This document shows positions 24,765 to 32,886 of a stretch of 37,278 bases of DNA, piece after piece (position 1 is the first letter of the stretch; every line of letters begins with the position of its first letter). Location of the stretch: NCBI GenBank assembly GCA_013360445.1, contig JABWBP010000034.1:1-37278 (forward strand), given 5' to 3'. The position numbers and the translations under genes are program-made. The notes under the pieces were generated by a model. That model worked only from the letters and a program-made list of their open reading frames with translations. It was not told the origin of the DNA and ran no database searches. The DNA comes from Calditrichaceae bacterium. Lineage in GTDB: Bacteria > Calditrichota > Calditrichia > RBG-13-44-9 > J075.

Positions 24765-24890
24765 TAAAGGCCTCCTGAGGTTAAGTTAAACACACATATC
24801 AAAATCCTTCAAAAGATAAGATAAAATTCGCGGTGAGGGAAATTTATTTTTGCAATGATGCAAGATTTTTTTCATCTTTTGCTGCAGGAA

Positions 24891-24923
24891 AACCTCCCGG
24901 AGGTTGCGAACCTCGGGGAGGTT
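24891..24923. repeat. AACCTCCCGGAGGTT palindromic repeat
   Basis: AACCTCCCGGAGGTT followed by GCG and a second AACCTCGGGGAGGTT. It is related to the CCTCCCGGAGGT arms of the nested element at 18159-18368. It lies between the PorV-operon terminator and the next gene's start. Confidence 0.5.
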
Positions 24924-24937
24924 AACAGTGCTAAAAA

Positions 24938-24968
24938 GCGAAAGGCTGCCCCCGGGGCAGCCTTTCGC
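24938..24968 (-). terminator. Strong intrinsic terminator closing the receptor-PorV operon
   Basis: GCGAAAGGCTGCC (24938-24950) and GGCAGCCTTTCGC (24956-24968) form a perfect 13-bp GC-rich stem with a 5-base loop. On the minus strand it is followed by TTTTTAG. It begins 26 bases after the PorV-like gene stop. Confidence 0.9.
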
Positions 24969-24994
24969 GCATTTTCCAAAATCGCCGGGAGTTT

Positions 24995-26014
24995 TCAGAA
25001 AGCTAACTTGATGGTGAAAATATGGTTGGAGTCGAAATAGTCGGTCAGTTGCCGCCAGGCATAGTCGAGGGCAAAATTGAAGCCGCCCACCGGGTAACTC
25101 AAACCGGCTCCGAAGGAGGCGCCGAAAATCTGGTCGGAACCCGCCTGCACTTCATAATTATAGCCCCCGCGGAGGAAGAATAAGTTCTTGAACCCGTACT
25201 CCACCCCGCCGAATATCTGGTCGGAAGCGTCGTTGAAGTTAGAAAACGCGCCGTTGATCATGAAATTATTCTCTTCGTTCACATTCACCGTATAGTTAAG
25301 GCCGAATGAGAACAATGATGGAATATCCGATTTCAAGGCGATTCCTTTATAGTAGCCGTTATCGACGATCAGGCTTCCACCGTTGATAGGACGCGCTTCT
25401 TCGAGGTTGCGGCCGTCATACTGCATTTTGGTTCCCACGTTCTGCATGGTTACGCCGAGGCGGAGATTTTTCCCAAACGAATACTGCACGCCTAAGTCAA
25501 ACGCGAAAGCGGAGGCGCTGGTCTCCATGACCCCTTCATGGATAAACTTCGCCATGACCCCGGCGGCGATCCGGTCGGTCAACAACCGGGCGTAGGAAAA
25601 ACCAACCACCACAAAGGTCGGGGAATAGGTGTTGCCGGTGCCGTCCTGGAACTCTTCGGTTGTCTCCTCGATTTCGCCAAAGCTTAGATTCTTGATATCG
25701 AAGCCAAACGAACCGATTGATTTCCCGTTATAGGTAATCGCCAGGTAATTCAGGTCAATGTCGGCAATATACTGCATGTTGTTGAAGACCACTTCCGCGC
25801 GGGGGGAATAGGCCAGCCCGGCCGGATTCCAGAACATTGCTTCCGCGCCCTTCACGTCGGCGGTGGAAGCTCCACCCATGGCAATGGAACGAGCGCCAAC
25901 CGGAATCAGCAATTGTACGCCACTGACAGTACCTACCCGGTCCAAATCTCCCGCATACACGGATGCCAGGGAGAATACCGACAGTATAAGCAGGATACAG
26001 AATTTATGTCTCAT
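24995..26014 (-). CDS. PorV/PorQ family outer-membrane protein
   Basis: A 339-residue protein with a signal peptide (1-21, 'LASVYA'). The following sequence is typical of the PorV/PorQ (UPF0164, FadL-like) barrel family: 'LLIPVGARSIAMGGASTADVKGAEAMFWNPAGLAY', alternating beta-strands, and a C-terminal aromatic strand ending FTIKLAF. In T9SS bacteria PorV carries cargo from the translocon to the attachment complex, while PorQ-like paralogs have less clear roles. Its position as the last gene after a TonB receptor and a large T9SS-like protein suggests a dedicated export or surface-assembly role, which is an inference. It has a weak ribosome site and a 129-base gap from the previous gene. Confidence 0.9.
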   Translation of the reverse strand: MRHKFCILLILSVFSLASVYAGDLDRVGTVSGVQLLIPVGARSIAMGGASTADVKGAEAMFWNPAGLAYSPRAEVVFNNMQYIADIDLNYLAITYNGKSIGSFGFDIKNLSFGEIEETTEEFQDGTGNTYSPTFVVVGFSYARLLTDRIAAGVMAKFIHEGVMETSASAFAFDLGVQYSFGKNLRLGVTMQNVGTKMQYDGRNLEEARPINGGSLIVDNGYYKGIALKSDIPSLFSFGLNYTVNVNEENNFMINGAFSNFNDASDQIFGGVEYGFKNLFFLRGGYNYEVQAGSDQIFGASFGAGLSYPVGGFNFALDYAWRQLTDYFDSNHIFTIKLAF

Positions 26015-26080
26015 TGTTAAACCCCACTGTTTTTATGTTACAGGGTATCCATCTTTCTCTATTGTCTGCCATTTCTCATG

Positions 26081-26129
26081 CTTCGGCTTCGCTCAGCGTG
26101 GCAATCGATCACCCTGAGAGAAGCCGAAG
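26081..26129. repeat. CTTCGGCTTCGCTCAG palindrome
   Basis: The arms CTTCGGCTTCGCTCAG (26081-26096) and CTGAGAGAAGCCGAAG (26114-26129) pair with one mismatch. It is the same broad family as the half copy at 9332-9350. It is inserted between the 1080-residue gene and the PorV-like gene and might reduce read-through or stabilise the upstream mRNA. Confidence 0.6.
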
Positions 26130-26143
26130 TGTTACACCGGTAA

Positions 26144-29100
26144 TTAATACTGGTCGATCCGCTCTTCGCGCTGAATGATGGCGAATTTGAGAATCTTGTC
26201 GCCGACCCCGGGCACTTCAACGTGGGCGATATACATTCCGGAAGCTACTTTTAAGCGCGCCTCGTTTCGCAGATCCCAGGTGAGCTGATTTTCGGTGTTA
26301 TTCTTGGTCAAGGTGCGCACCAATTGCCCCGCCAGGTTGAAGATGCGGATGGTGACTTCTCTATCCAGGTGGGTAAACCGCAACACCGCCTGGTCGTAGC
26401 TGGTCTCGTAAGTGCTGTAGGCAAAGTAGGGATTGGGCACCACTTTGATCCGGTCTAACAGGCTCTGCCGTTCCTCCTGGCTCAGCACCGGGCGCAGCAG
26501 CGAGGCGTTGAAGGTGTAGGTATCCACGTCGCTGTTGGAATAAGACGGAAAGACATCCACCGTAATGTTCTGGCGGGTGGCCCTGCGCAGGCTGTCATTG
26601 TATTCCAGGCTGAGAACCAGGTAGGTTTCGGAAATGAACTTGTTTTTCAAATTGCTGGGATCGCCGGGGTCCTCATCCACATAAGCATTTTGCGGATCGT
26701 AATTGCTGGTCATCACGTAGATCCTGTTGAGGGCCGAGAAAGGCAGGGCGGCCGCGGGATTGTTAAAGCAGATATTCAGTTGCCGGGGATTGTTAGGATC
26801 GGTTATGTCGTAAGCAGTGACCGGGATGGGCTGCGGCCCCCGGAAGCTGGCGTCGGTAAAGGTATTTACCGCCCAACGATACCCGGTAGTATGATTCGCC
26901 GAATCCGCCTGGAAAATCAGCCGAACCGGGAAAACATCCGATTTTTTTAGTGTGGTCAGTGTCGGATCGAACAACCGGACCAGGGTGATACCGTTGTTGT
27001 ACACCGAACCGTCTCCGAAGGTGTTCCGGCCGGTCATCCAGAGGAGCGAATCCGGCAGGTCGGCATATTCGACCGAATCCGAAACCAGTTCCAGCGGCAC
27101 GTTATAGACCTGGGCGGAAAAACCGTCGATGATGGGGAAATTCCACACTTCGCCCACGTCTTCTGCGTTGGCCTGTAACGTTACACTGTCAGCCAGCACC
27201 TGGTTGAGGGTTTGATCGGTCAGCCGCCAGTACTGTCCATCCTCAAAGAAGGACACCTGGTAGTTATGGTCGAGAAGCTCATCCTGGCGAATGACATCCA
27301 CCCTGGCGAAACCTCTCTCAGCGTCAGCAGGGAAAGTGCGAGTGCCGGTATAGTATTCACCCGGGTTGGTGGAGCGGAAAGGCCGGACTTCGTCGCTTTG
27401 CGGGCGCACGGCTATCAAATTGGTGGCGAGGCTGTTTTCCAGCAAGTCTGCGCTGGAAGTGGCCAGCCAGTTGTCCGGGTTGCCGGTAATCGTTCCCAGG
27501 GTGTCTTTTCGGACATAGGGGGAACCGGTCACCGGGCTGTTCCCTAAGTTGATGCTGAAGGAGGTTACGGTAAAGAAGTATTCTTTCCCGTTAATCAGCG
27601 GTGTATTGTTATTAAACGCATCCTGGGTGACTTTGAAGGAAATGTATTCGGTTCCCGGGCGGGTAAAATCTGCCGGATTCAAATTTTCCAAACCCACGAA
27701 TGCCAGTTGCCACTGCCCCAACCCGTCGCGCACATACAGGTTATTATATCCGTTAGACAGGTCGTAAAGGGCGATCAGTTTCCGGTTCGGCAGACCGCCT
27801 TCGGTTTCCTGGGTGGAGCGGGAAGCGAACTGATAGATCTTGACTCCCTCGAAGGTCTGCAAATTCCCCAGGTCATCTTCCTGCTGGTAGCGATAGGTGC
27901 CATTGCGATGGAGATCGACAATCAGCTCGATTTCTTGATCTGCGGTACGCACATCCACCACCGGAGCCGGGGGAGGACCGGCCACTAAGAAGTTGGCGTT
28001 ATAGGCCAATTGGGCGAAATCATCCGTCGCCCGGAGTTTAGCCACGCTATTGATGGCGGAAGCGCCCCGGGTAACGATGTAGGCCACCACAATGTCCTGC
28101 ACTCCCGGTTCTTCCACGTCCACTCTGTTGTTGCCGTTCAAATCCTGCCAGGCCGGGAGCTGGAAGGGGCCGGTATTGACCATAAAGCGCTTATCGGCCG
28201 GTACGTTGTCTCTCCAGCCGGTGGCGGTAACCGGGTCGCCGTTGTAAACATAGCGGGGATCGGTAGAAGCGGTGGCCCCGGTTCCGAATATGGTAGGATC
28301 AAGCGGGTTGCCGTTGGCAATCAGCCCGCCCACCTGGTAGTAGCGGGCAATATCTTTACTGTTCGGATCGCCAATGGTCGGGTCGCCGTTGATGTAATAC
28401 ATAAAGGAAGTCATGGGCAAATTTTTCCAATCATACAGGGTATCGACCCCCAAAAGGGGCCCGCGGTAGCGGTAAGCGGTATCCCCGGGAGATTCTACCA
28501 CCGGTCCCTGGAAAAAGTCGATCCCAAACGCCGGGGGATTACCGCCATAGCGGTCATCGTCCCCGTCGTTGTAAATATAACCCATGCTCAGGGTGGTATC
28601 GCAACCGATCAGGTCATCATTGGCATTGCCCAGGTCCGGATCGGTCCAGAGGGTAAAAATCAGGTCCTTAATATCACGCTGGAGCGCATTGGTAAAACGG
28701 TAGCGGATAAAGACCACGTCTCCCAGCGCGTCGCTGCGGGCAAACGCCCAGGCCTGCTGGCGCACCTCCAACCCCAGGGGCAGGGTTTGCAAACGGTTGC
28801 GTTTGCTCAGCGTGGTTCCGTCATTGTAAACGCACCAGACGGTTCGATCTGCTAAAATATCGGGCCGGTCGGCCATGGGGTCGTAGGAGGTAGGGTCGCC
28901 ATCCAGGTTTACCCAGTCGGCGCCCTGGGCCACGGCGTCGGCCCACTTCAGATAGGCCTCGCTGCCGAAGCCATCGGAGCTATTGACGACATAAAAAACG
29001 TACCTGGGATCGTCCGCGCTTTGCGCCCAGTTTCCCGGCTGGGTTTCCTCGATCAAGGAGGCCGGGGTTATCCAGGCGGTGCGCAATTCTTCCGGCTCGT

Positions 29101-29386
29101 TGACGCCGTTGCCATTGTCATCGATATACCCGGAAGCGGCCATCCCGCCGGAAAACAAGAAGGCCAAATCGGTTCCGTTGGGATAGTATCCCTGGCCGTC
29201 TTCGCCGTTGGCGCCGTCATTTTTCATGGGCATATCGATGTTGTTGATATCCATGTAAACGATATCTTCTAAAAGATTGACCTTGGGAAAGCTTTGTTGA
29301 GCGCCTTCTCTTTCCCTGGCATTCACATTCACCAGCAGCGCCAGGAAAACTAAGGTTAAGCAGAATATAAAAACCTTGTATCGCAT
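26144..29386 (-). CDS. Large secreted T9SS-tail protein of the TonB receptor-PorV operon
   Basis: A 1080-residue protein with a signal peptide (1-23, 'LALLVNVNA'). Its body is rich in Asp, Asn, Gly and aromatic residues, with many short turns such as 'DDNGNGVNEPEE', 'DLNGNNRVDVEEPG' and 'YNDGDDDRYGG' resembling calcium-binding loops. The C-terminal 100 residues contain 'VVPNPYFAYSTYETSYDQAVLRFTHL' and 'RIFNLAGQLVRTL', a divergent T9SS-type sorting domain, but extend by a charged 'REERIDQY' tail. No enzymatic motif is recognised. It lies 35 bases after the TonB receptor gene, so the two are very likely co-transcribed, and the PorV-like gene follows. It is probably surface-exposed and may act as the receptor's partner lipoprotein-equivalent, which is inference. 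Confidence 0.88.
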   Translation of the reverse strand: MRYKVFIFCLTLVFLALLVNVNAREREGAQQSFPKVNLLEDIVYMDINNIDMPMKNDGANGEDGQGYYPNGTDLAFLFSGGMAASGYIDDNGNGVNEPEELRTAWITPASLIEETQPGNWAQSADDPRYVFYVVNSSDGFGSEAYLKWADAVAQGADWVNLDGDPTSYDPMADRPDILADRTVWCVYNDGTTLSKRNRLQTLPLGLEVRQQAWAFARSDALGDVVFIRYRFTNALQRDIKDLIFTLWTDPDLGNANDDLIGCDTTLSMGYIYNDGDDDRYGGNPPAFGIDFFQGPVVESPGDTAYRYRGPLLGVDTLYDWKNLPMTSFMYYINGDPTIGDPNSKDIARYYQVGGLIANGNPLDPTIFGTGATASTDPRYVYNGDPVTATGWRDNVPADKRFMVNTGPFQLPAWQDLNGNNRVDVEEPGVQDIVVAYIVTRGASAINSVAKLRATDDFAQLAYNANFLVAGPPPAPVVDVRTADQEIELIVDLHRNGTYRYQQEDDLGNLQTFEGVKIYQFASRSTQETEGGLPNRKLIALYDLSNGYNNLYVRDGLGQWQLAFVGLENLNPADFTRPGTEYISFKVTQDAFNNNTPLINGKEYFFTVTSFSINLGNSPVTGSPYVRKDTLGTITGNPDNWLATSSADLLENSLATNLIAVRPQSDEVRPFRSTNPGEYYTGTRTFPADAERGFARVDVIRQDELLDHNYQVSFFEDGQYWRLTDQTLNQVLADSVTLQANAEDVGEVWNFPIIDGFSAQVYNVPLELVSDSVEYADLPDSLLWMTGRNTFGDGSVYNNGITLVRLFDPTLTTLKKSDVFPVRLIFQADSANHTTGYRWAVNTFTDASFRGPQPIPVTAYDITDPNNPRQLNICFNNPAAALPFSALNRIYVMTSNYDPQNAYVDEDPGDPSNLKNKFISETYLVLSLEYNDSLRRATRQNITVDVFPSYSNSDVDTYTFNASLLRPVLSQEERQSLLDRIKVVPNPYFAYSTYETSYDQAVLRFTHLDREVTIRIFNLAGQLVRTLTKNNTENQLTWDLRNEARLKVASGMYIAHVEVPGVGDKILKFAIIQREERIDQY

Positions 29387-29421
29387 GGTTCAGACCTCAC
29401 AGTTATGGTCAGCAGGTTGCG

Positions 29422-32412
29422 TTAAAATTTTAGTCTCAGCCCTAATTGCACTAAGCGGGGAATACCGTAATTATTGGGATCGCGTTCCAGGGCTTTATAA
29501 TCATCTACCCAACTCGGCCCGCCGCGTTCCGCCCGGTCCTGGCCTTCCGGGGTATTCAGGAAACCGGTATTGTCGGGTTTGCCGGTGGAGCGCCATACGT
29601 CGTTGAAGTTCTCGCGGTCGAGCAGGTTTTGCACCCACAAATAGGGAACCAGGGAAATGCGCCCGATGTCGAAGGCTTTGTCGATTCGCATATCGATCCG
29701 GAAGATTCCTTCGGCGTAGGCGGTATTGACGTATTCGGTTAAATTCCCCTGCAAGGTCTGCCCGGTGGTGGCGTCCCAGTACTCTACCGGGGTATAGGGC
29801 CGGCCGCTGTTATAGGAGATCAGGAAATTGGCCCCGGCATTTTCCAGAAGCTTAACACCGAACACATCCGGCCCTTCCCCTTTTCCGGCGCGCAAGTCCA
29901 GGTTGGCAGTCAAGGTGTGGCGCTGGTCGTAGTCCAGGGGAGCGATGGCCAGGGGAACTTCGTAGTTTTGGTTGCGGAAAGTGGCGGTAAAAGAACTGTT
30001 AGAAGAGGAGCCGGTTCCTTCGTTCAGGGCCAGGGTATAATCGAGTTTAGCGCTCAAGGGCCCGATCTTGCGCAGGTTGAAAGAAGCGGCAATTCCTTTA
30101 ACGGTTCCGAAGTCGGTATTCGCCGTGGTAATATAGTTGTTCCCCGCCGGGGTTATAATGGTGACGACATTGGTCAGGCCTTTGATGTTCTTGTAATAGG
30201 CCGTCAAATCCAAACTGGCGGTATTGCCGAATTGCTGCTTAAAGCCGAACTCGTAAGAGGTAGTGCTTTCGGATTTCAGGTGGCCGTTATTCTGCCCCTG
30301 GCCGTCGATCACTTCAATGTCATCTAAGTTCACCCAGGAATCATAGAGGTCGAACAGCAACGGCGGCTGGCGGAAAATGCCGTACTGGGCATGGAAAACC
30401 GTGAATTGGCTCACCGGGAAGGCAAATCCCAGCCGGGGGCTTATATAGCTCTCCGTCGGCATGGGTTCAAAATCGTCCTGGGTTAATCTTTTGTCGGCGC
30501 CTAAGGGATCATAAACGTCTTTCAGGCGCTTGAATTGGGGATCGAAATAGTCCCAGCGCGCTCCTAAGTTGATGATAAAATCCAGAAGCTCGATCTTATC
30601 CTGAATGTACGCGCCGGCAATTACCGGCGTGGGCGGGCCGGCTTCCTCGAAGGTATCGGTTTCGCCGGTTTCGGGATTGATCACCGGCGAGCGCAGTTGG
30701 TCGCTTTCGATCTTATTGCCGAACATATCATAACCGTAGAAGGAAACCAGGCTATTGTAGTACTGGATTTCCCGCTCATTCGACGCCGTGGGATACCCTA
30801 CCGCCAGCACCAGCGGGGCAATCTGGTAGAAGCGCACCTTGTTGAGATCCAGCGTTCCGCCGATCTCGATGAGGTGATTTTCCATCTGGGTGGTGAAGTT
30901 CAAATCCCCTCCCATTTGCTCGATTTCATACTTCCGGTACTCGTTGTAAACCCGGCCAAAGCTATGGAAGATCTGGTTTTCATCCGGAAGCACCCGGTTG
31001 CCGTCGGCCTGGATGAACACTCCCACTTCAGCGTTCTTTTCTTTATCCCCGTAGGCATAGAGGTCTTCTTTCCAGAATCCGTCCATGCGATCCCAATAAG
31101 TGTACTTGCCCCGGGCGGTAAAATCCCAGTAGGTTTTGGAATTGACGGTATGGGTCAGTTTCAGCGAACCGCTATACACGTCTTCCGATACCCGGGGGTT
31201 ATGGAAGGAGTTGTTTTTGGCGTAGGTGTGGGTGTACACCCGGGCGTCGCGGAACGAGCCGTTGAAGCTGCCGATCAATCGAAACTGCTGGGTAATGTTG
31301 GCGTCTGCCTTGGCAGTTACTCTAAAGATGGAGCTTTCGTTATCAGGGAGAAAATTCTGGTCGATGTTGCGGGTGGGAATTTGCAGCCCGCTGGAGCGGG
31401 GGCTTTCGTCATTGGTTTTGATCCATTCCGCGGTGCTGAAGAAGGTATATTTGCTGTTCCCGGGAATGACCGGCCCCCCTAAATGGGCGGTAATTTGATT
31501 ATAACCGTATTCATCCAGCCCGGTATAATTGTCCTCGATATCCTTATCGAGCTGGTTTTTGAAGGCGGCGATCTCTTCACTCGTCAGCGCTCGTTGATCG
31601 GTGCTGGGGCCGAATTTGGCATTGCTGATGTAATTGTCCACCAGGGTGTTGTTCGTCCCAAAACCGGAAGAGACCAGCTCCAGCCCCCCAAAATATTTGG
31701 AAGCGCCGCTGCGGGTGGTAATGTTCACCACCCCGGACTGCACGCTGCCGTATTTGGCGCTGAAACCGCCCAATTGCGAGGAAACCTGCTCGATGGCGGC
31801 GTCCGGGATGGTTCCGATGGCGTTCCCGAACAGCAGGTCGTTGTAGGGAACCCCGTCGATCAGGAACAGGGTTTCCTTGCCGCGGCCGCCGCGCACGTTG
31901 ATGGTGGCGTTATCGGTGCGGCCCCCGCTGCCGTCCTGGGCGACCACCCCGGCATTCACGGATACAATGGTATTGACCCCTTTTACGGGAATGCGTTCAA
32001 TATCCTGTGCATCCAGTACCCGAACGGTATTGGTGGCGCCGGTTTCAAAAAAGGGCCTTTCCGCAATCACCACGATGGCCTGGTCGAGCTCGATGGTGGT
32101 AGGCTCCAAATCCAGGTCCAGGCGCTTGGTTAAATCCGCTACGACCCGGACGTTTTCTACGTCCACCGGTTTGTAGCCGATATAGCTGAAGGATACCGTA
32201 TAGGTCCCTGCGGGCACGTTCAACACCACAAAAAAGCCGTCCACGTCCGTGGAAGCCCCCAGGAAGGTTTCTTGAATGACCACGTTTACTCCCGGCAACG
32301 CCTCGCCGGTGGTTTTGTCTTTCACCACCCCGCTAAGCTTGCCAACGGCCTGGGAGAAGCCGAACGAGACCATTCCCAGGAGTAACACTACAGAGAAAAC
32401 TCGCTTATACAT
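29422..32412 (-). CDS. TonB-dependent receptor (SusC-like length) heading a surface operon
   Basis: A 996-residue outer-membrane protein with a signal peptide (1-20, 'MVSFGFSQ') and a carboxypeptidase-regulatory-like domain (about 26-105, 'LSGVVKDKTTGEALPGVNVVI'). The plug domain (about 120-235) has 'INVRGGRGKETLFLIDGVPYND' and 'SSQLGGFSAKYGSVQSGVVNITT'. A long barrel with Tyr/Phe-rich strands ends in LGLRLKF. It begins with ATG after GGAGG. It is the first gene of the set continuing with the 1080-residue secreted protein and the PorV-like protein. The transported or displayed substrate is unknown. Receptors of this group with a 'GGFSAKYG' plug but no SusD neighbour may serve in surface assembly as well as import. 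Confidence 0.93.
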   Translation of the reverse strand: MYKRVFSVVLLLGMVSFGFSQAVGKLSGVVKDKTTGEALPGVNVVIQETFLGASTDVDGFFVVLNVPAGTYTVSFSYIGYKPVDVENVRVVADLTKRLDLDLEPTTIELDQAIVVIAERPFFETGATNTVRVLDAQDIERIPVKGVNTIVSVNAGVVAQDGSGGRTDNATINVRGGRGKETLFLIDGVPYNDLLFGNAIGTIPDAAIEQVSSQLGGFSAKYGSVQSGVVNITTRSGASKYFGGLELVSSGFGTNNTLVDNYISNAKFGPSTDQRALTSEEIAAFKNQLDKDIEDNYTGLDEYGYNQITAHLGGPVIPGNSKYTFFSTAEWIKTNDESPRSSGLQIPTRNIDQNFLPDNESSIFRVTAKADANITQQFRLIGSFNGSFRDARVYTHTYAKNNSFHNPRVSEDVYSGSLKLTHTVNSKTYWDFTARGKYTYWDRMDGFWKEDLYAYGDKEKNAEVGVFIQADGNRVLPDENQIFHSFGRVYNEYRKYEIEQMGGDLNFTTQMENHLIEIGGTLDLNKVRFYQIAPLVLAVGYPTASNEREIQYYNSLVSFYGYDMFGNKIESDQLRSPVINPETGETDTFEEAGPPTPVIAGAYIQDKIELLDFIINLGARWDYFDPQFKRLKDVYDPLGADKRLTQDDFEPMPTESYISPRLGFAFPVSQFTVFHAQYGIFRQPPLLFDLYDSWVNLDDIEVIDGQGQNNGHLKSESTTSYEFGFKQQFGNTASLDLTAYYKNIKGLTNVVTIITPAGNNYITTANTDFGTVKGIAASFNLRKIGPLSAKLDYTLALNEGTGSSSNSSFTATFRNQNYEVPLAIAPLDYDQRHTLTANLDLRAGKGEGPDVFGVKLLENAGANFLISYNSGRPYTPVEYWDATTGQTLQGNLTEYVNTAYAEGIFRIDMRIDKAFDIGRISLVPYLWVQNLLDRENFNDVWRSTGKPDNTGFLNTPEGQDRAERGGPSWVDDYKALERDPNNYGIPRLVQLGLRLKF

Positions 32413-32470
32413 AGCGCCTCCGCAATTAGTTGATTATTTTGAAAAAATGTCCTGGCCCAAATTCTTACTT

Positions 32471-32640
32471 TACTGATGTTACGCATTTTGCCACAGAGGC
32501 CACAGAGAACGTAGGGTTCCTCATCTTCCAGTAAGAAGGGTGCCGCATTTCCCTTAACTCAATACAGCGCCCCGCCAACAAACATTTGATTTCCTCTGTG
32601 CCCTCTGTGGCTAAATTTTTCTAGTCTGCGTAACATCAGT
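32471..32640. mobile_element. MITE-like element, copy A
   Basis: A 170-base element with terminal inverted repeats ACTGATGTTACGCA (32472-32485) and TGCGTAACATCAGT (32627-32640), and sub-terminal CCACAGAG / CTCTGTGG words facing each other. TACTT occurs on both sides (32466-32470 and 32641-32645), a probable 5-bp target duplication. It carries no gene and lies just upstream of the TonB receptor operon. Confidence 0.75.
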
Positions 32641-32843
32641 TACTTCATTAAATCGAAGACCGCCGCCCCGATACTTGCTGCTGCATCCCGGCGCAACCGG
32701 AACCCAGGAGCAAGTATCCGGCATTTTCAGAAAGCGCAACCGGCAATCCGGGCCAGCGATTCCATTAAGAAGCATTAAACCGTAACCGTTTTTCTCTATC
32801 TGCAATCCTCGCGTTAAGATTAAAAATGTAACCGTTTAAAAAA

Positions 32844-32873
32844 GGCTGGCCGAATCTTCAGATTCGGCCAGCC
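32844..32873 (-). terminator. Intrinsic terminator of the BNR-type T9SS gene
   Basis: GGCTGGCCGAATC (32844-32856) pairs perfectly with GATTCGGCCAGCC (32861-32873) around a 4-base loop, followed on the minus strand by TTTTTTAAAC. It begins 14 bases past the stop codon. Confidence 0.92.
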
Positions 32874-32886
32874 CTAACAAACCGCT

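Noticed and set aside
29422-32412. Reading the TonB receptor operon as a classical SusC/SusD polysaccharide-utilisation locus
   Set aside because: The second gene has no lipoprotein signal or SusD-type helical repeats and instead has a T9SS-like tail. No glycoside hydrolase is adjacent.
32611-32805. 64-codon minus-strand frame upstream of the TonB receptor operon
   Set aside because: Its C-terminal end is encoded by the MITE-like element terminus (VTQTRKI). No ribosome site or homology signal.
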